This document shows, in pieces, positions 27,080 to 36,069 of a stretch of 64,000 nucleotides of DNA. A program made the translations under genes and the position numbers. Each line of letters begins with the position of its first letter. Position 1 is the first letter of the stretch. The stretch is taken from assembly GCF_001708405.1 (NCBI RefSeq), contig NZ_CP012418.1, positions 1,578,501 through 1,642,500 of the forward strand. Reading direction: 5' to 3'. Origin of the DNA: Kangiella sediminilitoris (lineage in GTDB: Bacteria > Pseudomonadota > Gammaproteobacteria > Enterobacterales > Kangiellaceae). The notes below the pieces were generated by a model that had not been told where the DNA came from, did not search any database, and saw only the letters and a list, made by a program, of their open reading frames with translations.

Positions 27080-28534
27080 CTATAATTCCATTGTCCAGTT
27101 TACGGCTATATTATAGCGGTTATCTTGATAGCCAAAAGAATCAATTGATTTATCTTTATAATCAAAATCAACACCTAAAATGCCGTATTTTGTTGGGTGT
27201 TGATATTCTAATTCTATTTGTTTAAAGCTAACTGACTGATTATTGATAGTATGATTACCATCTCCGCCATCACTATTCATATCCACCTTAACTAAACGTA
27301 CTTTATAACGATCACCATTTTTGTGGCTCGCAATCATTCCTATGGAAGTACTTTGACTGTCGTTATCGTAGGTGGAGCCAATGCTTCTTCCCTCCGTACG
27401 ATACCCGGAGCGATAGATATAGTTGTTGTATGTAAGGTTAGGCCTAAACTCATTCTCAGTATCAGCATATTCTAGATAAGATGTAATCATCATTCCCGAA
27501 AGTTGGAAATTAGTCATATAACCAAATTGATAGACCTTCCTTGATGGTGCATAACCTGCTTCATCTTCACCGATAAACTGCCCATAAACAGTTCCATAAT
27601 ACATTTTCGCAGGTAATCGCCAGTTAAAGTCTACACCTGCTAACTGATTCCCTGGCTCATTACTTCTGTCTGCGCTACAACCACCTTCTAGTTCATCACA
27701 ATTATCACGGCCAATGAGTAAATCCCAAAAGTTAGATAGGCTTTCCGGCCTTCCTTCGCCGCCCCATTGGGCCGTTCTTCTTAAACCGATCTCAAGTGAA
27801 TCAAAAGGCTTAAATGTGACACTCATTCCTAGCAGTTTGGCATGAGGTATAAACCTATCACTTTCCAACTGGCCTGCAAAAGCTGATACAGACCACGGAC
27901 CAATCCAAGAAAGCCATTCACTTTCAAAGGGATCAGCATAGTTTCGTTGGATTGATAATGAAGGAACTGGGCGAGCATTATTACTTAAAATTAACGAGCT
28001 GTCCCAGCCCGGACCATACCAGCGCTCTTGTGCTCCAGCGGATACTATCCAGTTACCCCAAATAGCTGCGACATAACTATTATCTAAACGGTCCTCTTCT
28101 CCATTAAAAGGATCGTGAGCTTTTGTCACTTCTATATTCCATGCAAAGCTTTTACTCATGCCCGTATTTCTGGTGCTAATTTCTGCCTGCTCTCTCCGGC
28201 TGTCACCAAAGTGTCGTAATATTTTTCCTTCGTTGCCAGCTCGTAACGCAAGTTCACTGCGAGTTTTTTTCGAGGTTTCAATTCTACCTTTTCGTTTTAC
28301 TCGCATCAGTGAAGGCATTAACTCAGCGGGAACCTGATCAATCTGAGCATTATCAATATCCTTTAATATCCTAGCCCAGGGTAAGGGCCAGGTCGTAATT
28401 GGAGTATTGATTATCCCATTTGCTGATAATGCTTCTATGTCTGCTCTAAGCCAGGGGTCTCTTGTATCTAGCCACGGCTCGGCCTGAACCGTCTGCAGCA
28501 AAGAAATAAAAATTATTAATAGAATCTTATTCAA
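27080..28534 (-). CDS. Capsule assembly Wzi-family outer membrane protein
   Basis: 484 aa with a signal peptide (ILLIIFISLLQTVQA, cleaved near residue 18). EPWLDTRDPWLRADIEALS and ITTWPLPWARILKDI are the N-terminal helical segment of Wzi-like proteins. The rest is a beta-barrel with alternating strands (FAGQLESDRFIPHAKLLGMSV, GQERWYGPGWDSSLILSNNARPVPS-type segment, ending WTMEL). Wzi-family barrels sit in the outer membrane and help anchor or assemble capsule at the surface. It is 3 nt from wzz and 11 nt from the SLBB protein. Confidence 0.87.
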   Translation of the reverse strand: MNKILLIIFISLLQTVQAEPWLDTRDPWLRADIEALSANGIINTPITTWPLPWARILKDIDNAQIDQVPAELMPSLMRVKRKGRIETSKKTRSELALRAGNEGKILRHFGDSRREQAEISTRNTGMSKSFAWNIEVTKAHDPFNGEEDRLDNSYVAAIWGNWIVSAGAQERWYGPGWDSSLILSNNARPVPSLSIQRNYADPFESEWLSWIGPWSVSAFAGQLESDRFIPHAKLLGMSVTFKPFDSLEIGLRRTAQWGGEGRPESLSNFWDLLIGRDNCDELEGGCSADRSNEPGNQLAGVDFNWRLPAKMYYGTVYGQFIGEDEAGYAPSRKVYQFGYMTNFQLSGMMITSYLEYADTENEFRPNLTYNNYIYRSGYRTEGRSIGSTYDNDSQSTSIGMIASHKNGDRYKVRLVKVDMNSDGGDGNHTINNQSVSFKQIELEYQHPTKYGILGVDFDYKDKSIDSFGYQDNRYNIAVNWTMEL

Positions 28535-28545
28535 ACCAGTACCAC

Positions 28546-31140
28546 TTAAAAGCTGTTAATAGCTGCGGCACCAAGAGCAATTTGATATACAATTTGACTG
28601 ACGCTTGTCCATAGCTCAAGACTGTCAATCCTATCAGTATCTAATGGTACGACGATGGTATCTCCAGGCTGAATGTCAGCATTGTCATGCGTCAACCACA
28701 AACTATCATTCGGTAATACCACGCTACCATTTGCCTTAACGATATAAATGGCATCATTTTCAGCCGTATCTTTTTTACCACCACTTCTTTCAATGTAGTC
28801 GTAAAAATCATAGCCTGGTGTGTATAAATGGGACGTTGGGACCTGAACTTCACCAACGACAGTGACCTCTTGTCTAAACTCAGGAACAATTATTTTATCG
28901 CCATCTTTCAGAACAAGATCTTTTTGCTCATGCTCTAGTATTGACTCTATATCAATAACAAGACGACCTGTCGCTTCACTGGTTTCTAATACATCAACAA
29001 GTGATTCTGCAGAGTTTATGCTAGATGCTTTGTTAGCGTTAGCGTCTTCAAGTTTTGCGGCAGCAATATCCTGACGCAACCTATCCTGTAGCTTTCTTAA
29101 TTGCTTTTCTTCGTTTTCTCGAAGTTCCTTTCTAGAGAAAACTGTTGCCTCTTTATGAGCAAAGTCGGTAAACCCTCCTACGCGCTTTATGAACGTTGAC
29201 AGAGTTTCACCACGTCGAATTTGGTAAGTTCCTGGAAATCTAACCTCTCCCTGAACCGTAACTTGTGAAGCTTCTCTAAACTCCGGGGTTACTTTAATGT
29301 TCAATTGATCATAAGGGTTTAGCTCTAGTGATACATTGCCCAAAAACTCTTGGGGCAAGTCCACAGGCATATGAAGTGTTTGTGCTAAGTTAGAATCAGA
29401 AAAGTTTTGCCGTGTTAACTCGGCCGATAAAGTATATGCATCGTCGGTGAAACCTCCTGCCACAGAAATCAATTCAGTAACAGTCATATTTTCGGTTAGA
29501 GGGTAATCCCCTGGAAATTTTACAGCCCCAACCACTTCTACTATCTTGGTTTTACTCTTGTGATTTCCTTGTTGTTTTAATTGGTTTAACAGTGGCTTCA
29601 AGGCCTTATTTCTATAAGATAATTTAAAGCTTTCAAGCATCTGGGCTTCTTCAAGCTCCATTTTGTCTTCAGCTTCACTTCCCTCGGTCTTACTCTCTTC
29701 TGCATCCATTGCTTTGTCAATTTCTGCTTGAGTGTATCTATTCGCTAAGACATAAATATCATCGCCACTCTTGAGAGTAAGGTTGCTAAGACTAGCAGGA
29801 TTCTTCCAGGCCGCCTTTAAGTCAGCGAATAAGACTTTCACTTCTCCGAGAGTATTAACTTCCCTGGAAATTAGTACTGCGTTAGCATTAGCGCCCTTTC
29901 TAAGCATATCAGGGCTTTGCAAAGCATCTGTAAGCTTCATACCCCTACGCCACGACAACTTACCGGGTATTTGTACATGACCTATAACATCTACAACATT
30001 TTCTTCACGATCAATAGCTGGGTACACTTTTACTTTATCACCGCTAACAATTTTCGTTGATTGGCCACGTGGAGTGCTTAGGTCTAAAGCTAACGCTGCA
30101 TGCTGTCCAGAATTTGAAATACGTTCAACACGGACATCTTTTTTATAGGCTGTAGGTAAAAAGCCTCCCGCCAACTTAACGATATCGTTAACCGACTGCT
30201 CATTTTTTAGCTCATAGATCGCCGGGCGTACAACTTCTCCAGCAATAGAAGCAGTTCGCTTTACTGAAGGAATATATATGACATCGCCAGACTGCAGCCT
30301 TAAATCATCGCTAGTGTCGCCTTTTAAAAGGAGGTCATATAAATCAATTTTTGATACTAATTGACCATTCCTTTTGAGTTGAATATTACGGAGAGACGCA
30401 ATATCCGTTAAACCACCACTGACATAGAGCGCATTCATAATGGTTGATAAAGAAGAAACTGTGTAAGCACCAGGCTTAAACGATTCACCCAAAACAAAAA
30501 TTTGGATTGAGCGCAATTCACCTAGGCTAACGTTCGATTGGACCCCTATATACTGTTCACTAATTCTTTGACTTAAGGACTCCTTGAGTTCGTTATAAGA
30601 CAAACCAGCAACGTTTATAGGTCCTAACTGCGGGAATTGAATAGAGCCGTCTCTCTCAATAGTGAGTTCATAACTATTGTTCTCTTTACCGTAAAGCTGC
30701 ACCTTAACTGTATCACCCGGGCCAACTATATAATTAGATGGAACAGGTATATTGCTGACTGGTGTGAAGGTTGTTGGTGCTCCAGAAAATAGATCGTAAC
30801 CAAACTTTTCTAGTTTCTGCTCTACCCTCGGTAACTCTTCATTGTCCTGCTCTTCTTCCTCTTCAGAAGATTTACTCCCTTGTTCTAATGGATAATTTGA
30901 CAGCTCTCGGGGCAGCACGGTGGAATTTGCTGGATCTTGTTTTTCACTTGAGTTTTGTTGGCGCAGTGATGCACACATTGAATCCACATCGTACCCAGCA
31001 GCCCTTGCCATTTGGCGTTGTTGCTCAGTTGCATTCTCACAAAGCTGTTTTGCTTGGGATAAATCAGTAGCTGCAACAGCATCTAATGTAATAAACAAAG
31101 AAGTAACGCTAATAACCAATCCAAGAGTTCTTTTCATCAT
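28546..31140 (-). CDS. Large SLBB-domain polysaccharide export protein
   Basis: 864 aa with signal peptide (LGLVISVTSLFITLDAVAA). After a variable acidic region, NYIVGPGDTVKVQLYGKEN opens the Poly_export domain, followed by at least five SLBB-type repeats (EVVRPAIYELKNEQSVNDIV, HVQIPGKLSWRRGMKLTDAL, AVKFPGDYPLTENMTVTELI, EVRFPGTYQIRRGETLSTFI, EVQVPTSHLYTPGYDFYDYI). A coiled coil (ELRENEEKQLRKLQDRLRQD) lies near residue 690. Similar long proteins form outer-membrane or periplasmic channels for exopolysaccharide. Its ATG overlaps cysQ stop by 4 nt. Distinct from the shorter Wza at 36070-37152. Confidence 0.88.
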   Translation of the reverse strand: MMKRTLGLVISVTSLFITLDAVAATDLSQAKQLCENATEQQRQMARAAGYDVDSMCASLRQQNSSEKQDPANSTVLPRELSNYPLEQGSKSSEEEEEQDNEELPRVEQKLEKFGYDLFSGAPTTFTPVSNIPVPSNYIVGPGDTVKVQLYGKENNSYELTIERDGSIQFPQLGPINVAGLSYNELKESLSQRISEQYIGVQSNVSLGELRSIQIFVLGESFKPGAYTVSSLSTIMNALYVSGGLTDIASLRNIQLKRNGQLVSKIDLYDLLLKGDTSDDLRLQSGDVIYIPSVKRTASIAGEVVRPAIYELKNEQSVNDIVKLAGGFLPTAYKKDVRVERISNSGQHAALALDLSTPRGQSTKIVSGDKVKVYPAIDREENVVDVIGHVQIPGKLSWRRGMKLTDALQSPDMLRKGANANAVLISREVNTLGEVKVLFADLKAAWKNPASLSNLTLKSGDDIYVLANRYTQAEIDKAMDAEESKTEGSEAEDKMELEEAQMLESFKLSYRNKALKPLLNQLKQQGNHKSKTKIVEVVGAVKFPGDYPLTENMTVTELISVAGGFTDDAYTLSAELTRQNFSDSNLAQTLHMPVDLPQEFLGNVSLELNPYDQLNIKVTPEFREASQVTVQGEVRFPGTYQIRRGETLSTFIKRVGGFTDFAHKEATVFSRKELRENEEKQLRKLQDRLRQDIAAAKLEDANANKASSINSAESLVDVLETSEATGRLVIDIESILEHEQKDLVLKDGDKIIVPEFRQEVTVVGEVQVPTSHLYTPGYDFYDYIERSGGKKDTAENDAIYIVKANGSVVLPNDSLWLTHDNADIQPGDTIVVPLDTDRIDSLELWTSVSQIVYQIALGAAAINSF

Positions 31141-31919
31141 AGTTGTGGACCTTGAGCAATAAAATACGGATTCAATAACGATTCTTTAGAGTTATAGACT
31201 AAATCTTGGCCATTATCATACAAGAAGCAGCGCCCCCCTGCAGCCGAAAGAACAGCATGGGCTGCTGCAGTATCCCACTCTGAAGTTGGGCCAAGACGGG
31301 GGTATAGATCAGCTTTCCCCTCTGCTACCAGACATATTTTTAATGAGCTCCCCATCGGAATGAGCTCATAGTCATCAAATTGTTTTAAGTATGACAGCAT
31401 ATCATCAGACTGGTGAGAGCGACTCCCCACTACTCTCAGAGGGTTCTGTGGGAGTTCAGTAACTTTTATTGGAACGGGGACTTTTCCAACCTGCTTTATA
31501 GCACCATGCTCCTTCAGCCCATAATAAAGAGTGTCTAGAACAGGTGCGTACACAGCACCAAAAACTGGCTCACCATTATCTATAAGAGCAATATTTACCG
31601 TAAATTCGCCGTTTCTCTTAATAAATTCTTTTGTCCCATCCAAGGGGTCAATTAGCCAATACTTATTCCACTGCTGCCTTTCTGACCACGCAATATTTGC
31701 GGACTCTTCAGACAGAATAGGAATATCCGGGGTGAGGCTTTCTAGCTCTTTGACAATATAGCGGTGTGATGCCAGGTCGGCTTCCGTAAGGGGAGATTCG
31801 TCGGATTTTTCGTAGATATCAAAGTCCTTTTGATAGATCGCCATGACCTCTCGGCCAGCTTGAATTGCTATATGATTAACTGTATTGACCATACCTTCTG
31901 TCATCAGCTTTTTGCTCAT
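31137..31919 (-). CDS. cysQ: 3'(2'),5'-bisphosphate nucleotidase (PAP phosphatase)
   Basis: 260 aa. Inositol-monophosphatase fold: SPLTEADLASHRYI, LSEESANIAW, WLIDPLDGTKEFIKRNGEFTVNIALI with the metal-binding DPLDGT, and SEWDTAAAHAVLSAAGG with the second Asp. CysQ hydrolyses PAP, the product of sulfotransferases and PAPS reductase, relieving product inhibition. It is the first gene after the JUMPstart at 31957-31992. AGGA lies 6 nt before the ATG at 31919. Its placement at the head of the sulfated-polymer operon is informative. Confidence 0.94.
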   Translation of the reverse strand: MSKKLMTEGMVNTVNHIAIQAGREVMAIYQKDFDIYEKSDESPLTEADLASHRYIVKELESLTPDIPILSEESANIAWSERQQWNKYWLIDPLDGTKEFIKRNGEFTVNIALIDNGEPVFGAVYAPVLDTLYYGLKEHGAIKQVGKVPVPIKVTELPQNPLRVVGSRSHQSDDMLSYLKQFDDYELIPMGSSLKICLVAEGKADLYPRLGPTSEWDTAAAHAVLSAAGGRCFLYDNGQDLVYNSKESLLNPYFIAQGPQL

Positions 31920-31956
31920 TTTATATCCTATGAGTGATTATTATTCCTGCTTTGGA

Positions 31957-31992
31957 TACGCTACCGCCCGTGGGTTACGGCTCCCAAAGTGC
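31957..31992 (-). promoter_or_regulatory. JUMPstart with ops element, head of main polysaccharide operon
   Basis: Minus strand reads GCACTTTGGGAGCC, then GTAACCCACGGGCGGTAGCGTA. CTTTGGGAGC and GGGCGGTAGCGT match the JUMPstart consensus almost base for base; the ops core GGCGGTAG is exact (31961-31968). It lies between rfaH stop and cysQ, 38 nt before the cysQ start. Known mechanism: RNA polymerase pauses at ops, RfaH binds the exposed non-template strand and makes elongation processive. The RfaH gene directly upstream is the obvious partner. Confidence 0.93.
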
Positions 31993-32044
31993 CAGTTTAA
32001 CTGTTGTTATTGTAAATTATTAAGTGCAAACCTAAGCGGGCGAT

Positions 32045-32072
32045 ATTATATAGACTTATTTGGGTTGTCGAA
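32045..32072 (-). promoter_or_regulatory. Possible promoter for the JUMPstart transcript
   Basis: On the minus strand a perfect TATAAT (32050-32045) has TTCGAC/TCGACA 15-16 nt upstream (32072-32066). It would start transcription about 50 nt before the JUMPstart element, downstream of rfaH. Spacing is slightly short; not proven. Confidence 0.4.
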
Positions 32073-32102
32073 ACCTATAACAGGTAAGTTATATATAATT
32101 TT

Positions 32103-32606
32103 TTACACTTTTTCTAAATCAGAATTCAATACTTCAAGCTTGGTTACCTTACCCATTAAGCTCAATAGTATAATTGATCGCTTTTCTCCATCCGGCACTT
32201 CAAACACACCTTCCAAATCTTTAAATGGACCAGCAGTAATTCGGACCTTGTCTCCTGTTTTAGGCGTGGTTTCACTAACATTTGTGACAAATTCTTTATT
32301 AACAAGGCTAAGATCTTGTATTAATTTAGCTGAAACCATTCCCGGAACACCGGCAAAACGAACGAAATCTCTGACACCTCTTGTTGACCGTATTTTCGAC
32401 CAACCATTTCCATTCTTTGGCAACTCGATAAAAATATAGCCAGGGAAGAGTGGCTCAAGGATGGACTGCCTCTTCCCCCTGACAACTTTTTCAATTGAAA
32501 TTAACGGCAGAAAACTGCTAATCGACTGATTTTCAAGGTTTTCTTTCGCCCGTTTTTCCTGTCGAGGTTTACATTGCACGAGATACCAGGCTTTTTCATT
32601 AGTCAT
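32103..32606 (-). CDS. rfaH: Transcription elongation/antitermination factor RfaH
   Basis: 167 aa, RfaH length. NusG N-terminal domain: WYLVQCKPRQEKRAKENLENQ, FLPLISIEKVVRGKR, EPLFPGYIFIELP, STRGVRDFVRFAGVPGMVSAKLI. The C-terminal KOW domain has GDKVRITAGPFKDLEGVFEVPDGEKRSIILLSL. The basic VRGKRQ stretch and FPGYIF are typical of specialised NusG paralogues. Binds the ops element and suppresses termination. Its stop is only about 110 nt before an exact ops site. Coupled to the MlaC-like gene by a one-base overlap at 32606. Confidence 0.92.
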   Translation of the reverse strand: MTNEKAWYLVQCKPRQEKRAKENLENQSISSFLPLISIEKVVRGKRQSILEPLFPGYIFIELPKNGNGWSKIRSTRGVRDFVRFAGVPGMVSAKLIQDLSLVNKEFVTNVSETTPKTGDKVRITAGPFKDLEGVFEVPDGEKRSIILLSLMGKVTKLEVLNSDLEKV

Positions 32607-33232
32607 TATTCTGCCGCTATGATCTGATTAAATTTTTTATTTTTATGATTTAAGGTCTTTATCAACCCCTCTGCTCCCTTCTGATCAAAGGTCTGTCTGA
32701 AAAACACCCTTTTCAACTTCACGAAACTAATACCTTGAAAGCTAAAGTCATAAACAGTCCAGGTATTCTTACTCTTATAAATTTTCAAATCTATAGTAAG
32801 ATCAGGGAGGTTAGGAGTTTCTAAAGATACTGACAGCCAGCCCTTATTACCTTTTGGGTTCAGACGAAGCCCAACTACCGTAGCTTCTTGACCTTTAAAC
32901 TGGTTCAAAGTTTCATAAAGATATCGTCTAATCGTGTTTTGATAGGTCAAGACTAATTTACTTTGTGTTTTGGGTTTCATACTAGACCAGCGCTTAGGCC
33001 CTAGCATTGCCCTCAATGTATTTTTGGCAGACCAAACATTCAATAACTCTTTATCAACGAACTGCACAAGATACTGAGGATCATTTACAGCCTTCTTATG
33101 ATTTTTCTCTAAAAAGATATTGATAACTTCGAGCCTTTCCTCAAAATAAGATGTCACCTCACTCTTGGCGTGTGCTACTGTACACCAATTCAGGAGTATG
33201 ACTGCCATTGCGGCTATCAAATATCGCCCCAT
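32606..33232 (-). CDS. MlaC/Ttg2D-like periplasmic protein
   Basis: 208 aa with signal peptide (YLIAAMAVILLNWCTVAHAK, cleavage near residue 22). YFEERLEVINIFLEKNHKK, FVDKELLNVWSAKNTLRAMLGPKRWSSMKPKTQSKLVLTYQNTIRRYLYETL and YDFSFQGISFVKLKRVFFRQTF match the MlaC (toluene tolerance Ttg2D) fold, which binds phospholipids in the periplasm. It is not beside the other mla genes; its partners are Wzc and rfaH. A role in polymer or lipid handling is possible but unproven. AAGGG precedes the start. Confidence 0.82.
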   Translation of the reverse strand: MGRYLIAAMAVILLNWCTVAHAKSEVTSYFEERLEVINIFLEKNHKKAVNDPQYLVQFVDKELLNVWSAKNTLRAMLGPKRWSSMKPKTQSKLVLTYQNTIRRYLYETLNQFKGQEATVVGLRLNPKGNKGWLSVSLETPNLPDLTIDLKIYKSKNTWTVYDFSFQGISFVKLKRVFFRQTFDQKGAEGLIKTLNHKNKKFNQIIAAE

Positions 33233-33402
33233 AACTACCCTTTAACCTTACAAATATTTTCATTGGCTGCAGAATACAAAAATTCAACTTAATTAAAACT
33301 TAACAACCGAAACGTAATGATATTACACACAGACGAAGTAATGACTTAAAAAATTCCCTTCTTTTATTCCTTTTGTGACCTAATGCCAGAATAAAGCGGA
33401 GT

Positions 33403-35610
33403 TTATTCATATTCATAACTATAGTAGCTGTACTCAGCACTTTTTTTGGTAAAACCGTTAAATACAACCCCTTTAACCTCGCTTTGTGTATTAGCGAAAG
33501 TTTTCAGTGCGATTTCTAACTCTTTCTTATGAGTGACATTATGCCTGACCACCATCAAAACAGTACCTACTTGCTTACTAACAACTCTTGCATCAGTCAC
33601 CGCAAGAACTGGTGGCGTGTCAATTATAACCAGGTCAAATTGCTGCTTTAACTCAGATAGCAAGTGTTCAAACTTGGTCGACATCAATAACTCTGAAGGG
33701 TTGGGAGGGACGGCACCTCTCGGTATGACCTTTAACGCGTCAACTTCCGTATTATTAATTAAAGACTCTTTACCGATTTGTCCTCTTAGAAAATCCGAAA
33801 TCCCTTGCTTTGTCTTTAACTTGAACAGACGGTGGAGGTATCCTTTTCTTAAATCAGCATCAATTAATACAACCTTCTTCCCTGCTTGAGCCATCAATAT
33901 AGCCAGGTTACTACTATTAAACGACTTACCGGCTCCTGGCCCCGGACTAGTGATCATAATCGCATTACTGTCGGACTCCACCATTGCAAAGTAAATGGAT
34001 GTCCTTAGGCCGCGCAAGGATTCAATTGCATTGTCAGCAGGGTTTTCGATTGCTAATAACCCATCACTGAAAGTAACTTTTTTCTTAGTACCTCGTAAAA
34101 CATTGACTTTCATACCATCCTGGAACTTCGAAAAAGGAACTACCGCATAAACAGGTTTCCCCATATTCTCTATCTCTTCAGGGCTATTGAGCCCTTTACT
34201 TAGAAAAGTCCGAACCAGAGCGATCAGCACGCCTATAATTCCACCCAAAAGCATACCTAGAGCTAGTATTAAAGCCTTTTTAGGTTTGATTGGTTCCAAT
34301 GCTGTCGCAGCCGTATCCACAACTCTGACATTACCCACTGTACCGGCCCTGACAATATTAAGCTCCTGTATACTGTTAAGCATTTGTGTGTATATGGCAG
34401 TTCCAACTTCTACGTTTCGTTTTAACCTTAATAGTTCCTGCTGTGTGTCAGGCAAGCCCAGAATTCTATTGCGGAGCTCTACTTTTTTATTTGTTAACTC
34501 TGAAATTTGTGAATTTACCGATTTGTACACAGGGTGACTAGGCTGGAACTTGCGCTCAACTTCCGACTTTTTTAATTTTAACTCGGAGATTTTTGACTCA
34601 AGCTCGACTGACTGCTCCAGTAAAACCTGGGTTTCAGCCAAAATGTTTACCGATTCAGCAGAAACCTGATATTGATTAAGTTTCTCTTCGTTTTCCTCCA
34701 GTCCAGCTCTGATTTCTGGTAACTGATTGCGCAAAAATTTTAAACTCTTTGATGCTTCAGCAGAACTTCTATTAACATTTTCTAGAACATAATTTTGTGC
34801 TACCTGATCAAGGACCTTAGGTAGTAGATCTGAGTCCGTACCCTTTAAACGCATCTCCAGGATGCCAGATTTATCCCCTTTTTCAATAACAGTGATTTCT
34901 TCCTGGAGCTCATTTACTGCTCTGAGCCTGTTTTGTTTTACCACAAAAAACTCTGCACCAGGATGCGCAGACAGTGACTTGATATGAATAGAGAATCCAC
35001 CAGTCTCTACAGTCTCACCAACATGCCCCTCAAGAAGCAACTCATTTTCATAAAACAACTCATAGGAATCCTTCCCGGCCGCTCTGAGAGTTAAGCGTGT
35101 ATCTAAATACGAACCAGGTACTTCCAGTATAGATACCTCCAATACTTCACCGTGTTTAACGGCAGAAGGTTTTAGATAAAAAGCGAAATCTGTAATAAAG
35201 TTGCTTACTCCACTATACGCAATACCAGCGGCAAAAGGAGGTTTGCTAGGGGATACCTTGATATCTAAAGACATCTGATCCACAGTCTTACCAATTATCC
35301 TTCTCGACTTAATTAACTCGATTTCTGTTGAAGAGTCACTCTCCTCCATAAAATATTCAGGCATACCAACTAAGTCTGATATCCCGCTTTGCTTTTCTTC
35401 TATTTGCAAAAGATTATTTGCCTGATAAACAGGCAGTGCCGATATTGCGTATATTAAACTTATCAGGGCACAGACAAAAACAGTCACCAGAATCAACCAG
35501 CGACCTTGCCATAAATGATTAAACAGCTCCCTCAGATCTATTTCATCATCAGCCTGGACACTGCCCTGTTTATTCAGCCCATTATGTTTCTCAAATTTCA
35601 TATCTTTCAC
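33403..35610 (-). CDS. wzc: Tyrosine-protein kinase Wzc (PCP-2a co-polymerase)
   Basis: 735 aa. Wzz-like N-terminal domain with IDLRELFNHLWQGRWLILVTVFVCALISLIYAI as first helix, coiled coil about residues 280-400, LPDTQQELLRLKRNVEVGTAIYTQML (GNVR) and a second helix LILALGMLLGGIIGVLIALV. C-terminal BY-kinase: Walker A SPGPGAGKSFNSSN, A' VVLIDADLRKGYLH, B LVIIDTPPVLAV. The tail ends SAEYSYYSYEYE, a cluster of five tyrosines for autophosphorylation. Controls polymerisation and export with Wza; reset by Wzb. 3 nt after wzb. Confidence 0.96.
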   Translation of the reverse strand: MKDMKFEKHNGLNKQGSVQADDEIDLRELFNHLWQGRWLILVTVFVCALISLIYAISALPVYQANNLLQIEEKQSGISDLVGMPEYFMEESDSSTEIELIKSRRIIGKTVDQMSLDIKVSPSKPPFAAGIAYSGVSNFITDFAFYLKPSAVKHGEVLEVSILEVPGSYLDTRLTLRAAGKDSYELFYENELLLEGHVGETVETGGFSIHIKSLSAHPGAEFFVVKQNRLRAVNELQEEITVIEKGDKSGILEMRLKGTDSDLLPKVLDQVAQNYVLENVNRSSAEASKSLKFLRNQLPEIRAGLEENEEKLNQYQVSAESVNILAETQVLLEQSVELESKISELKLKKSEVERKFQPSHPVYKSVNSQISELTNKKVELRNRILGLPDTQQELLRLKRNVEVGTAIYTQMLNSIQELNIVRAGTVGNVRVVDTAATALEPIKPKKALILALGMLLGGIIGVLIALVRTFLSKGLNSPEEIENMGKPVYAVVPFSKFQDGMKVNVLRGTKKKVTFSDGLLAIENPADNAIESLRGLRTSIYFAMVESDSNAIMITSPGPGAGKSFNSSNLAILMAQAGKKVVLIDADLRKGYLHRLFKLKTKQGISDFLRGQIGKESLINNTEVDALKVIPRGAVPPNPSELLMSTKFEHLLSELKQQFDLVIIDTPPVLAVTDARVVSKQVGTVLMVVRHNVTHKKELEIALKTFANTQSEVKGVVFNGFTKKSAEYSYYSYEYE

Positions 35611-35612
35611 AC

Positions 35613-36047
35613 TTATTGCAAATATGGCTTCCAGTCATTTGTCAGCTCTTCTATTAAATCCACTGCATACATATATACTTCACGACTTTTTTTATAAGGG
35701 TCCAGAACTTCCTTATTTCGCTGCCAATGCCCAAGTAACTTAAGCTTGCCTCGTGCCTCTGGATAGACCCTGCTCACTTCTTCTATATGTTTTTTTTCCA
35801 TGACTAGAACCAAGTCAGCGCTAACTAAAAGTTCTGAGGATAACTTTTGACTACGATGCCCTGTTATATCAATGCCTTTTTGTTTCAATAGCTCTATACA
35901 GGTATCATCAGCTAAAGCACAATCCTTCGTATTAACTCCCGCCGATAATACTTTGGTCGACTCTCCCGAGATACGTTTCAAAAAGGCCTCAGCAACTGGA
36001 GAGCGGCAAATATTACCTGTGCATAATATTAAAGTATTCTTAAACAT
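35613..36047 (-). CDS. wzb: Low-molecular-weight protein-tyrosine phosphatase Wzb
   Basis: 144 aa. P-loop LCTGNICRSPVAEA (C-x5-R) near residue 8 and the catalytic Asp in VLDPYKKS near residue 115. It dephosphorylates Wzc, allowing cycles of Wzc assembly. Between wza and wzc in the canonical wza-wzb-wzc order. Confidence 0.96.
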   Translation of the reverse strand: MFKNTLILCTGNICRSPVAEAFLKRISGESTKVLSAGVNTKDCALADDTCIELLKQKGIDITGHRSQKLSSELLVSADLVLVMEKKHIEEVSRVYPEARGKLKLLGHWQRNKEVLDPYKKSREVYMYAVDLIEELTNDWKPYLQ

Positions 36048-36069
36048 CCATACTCCCTCCTACTACCCA

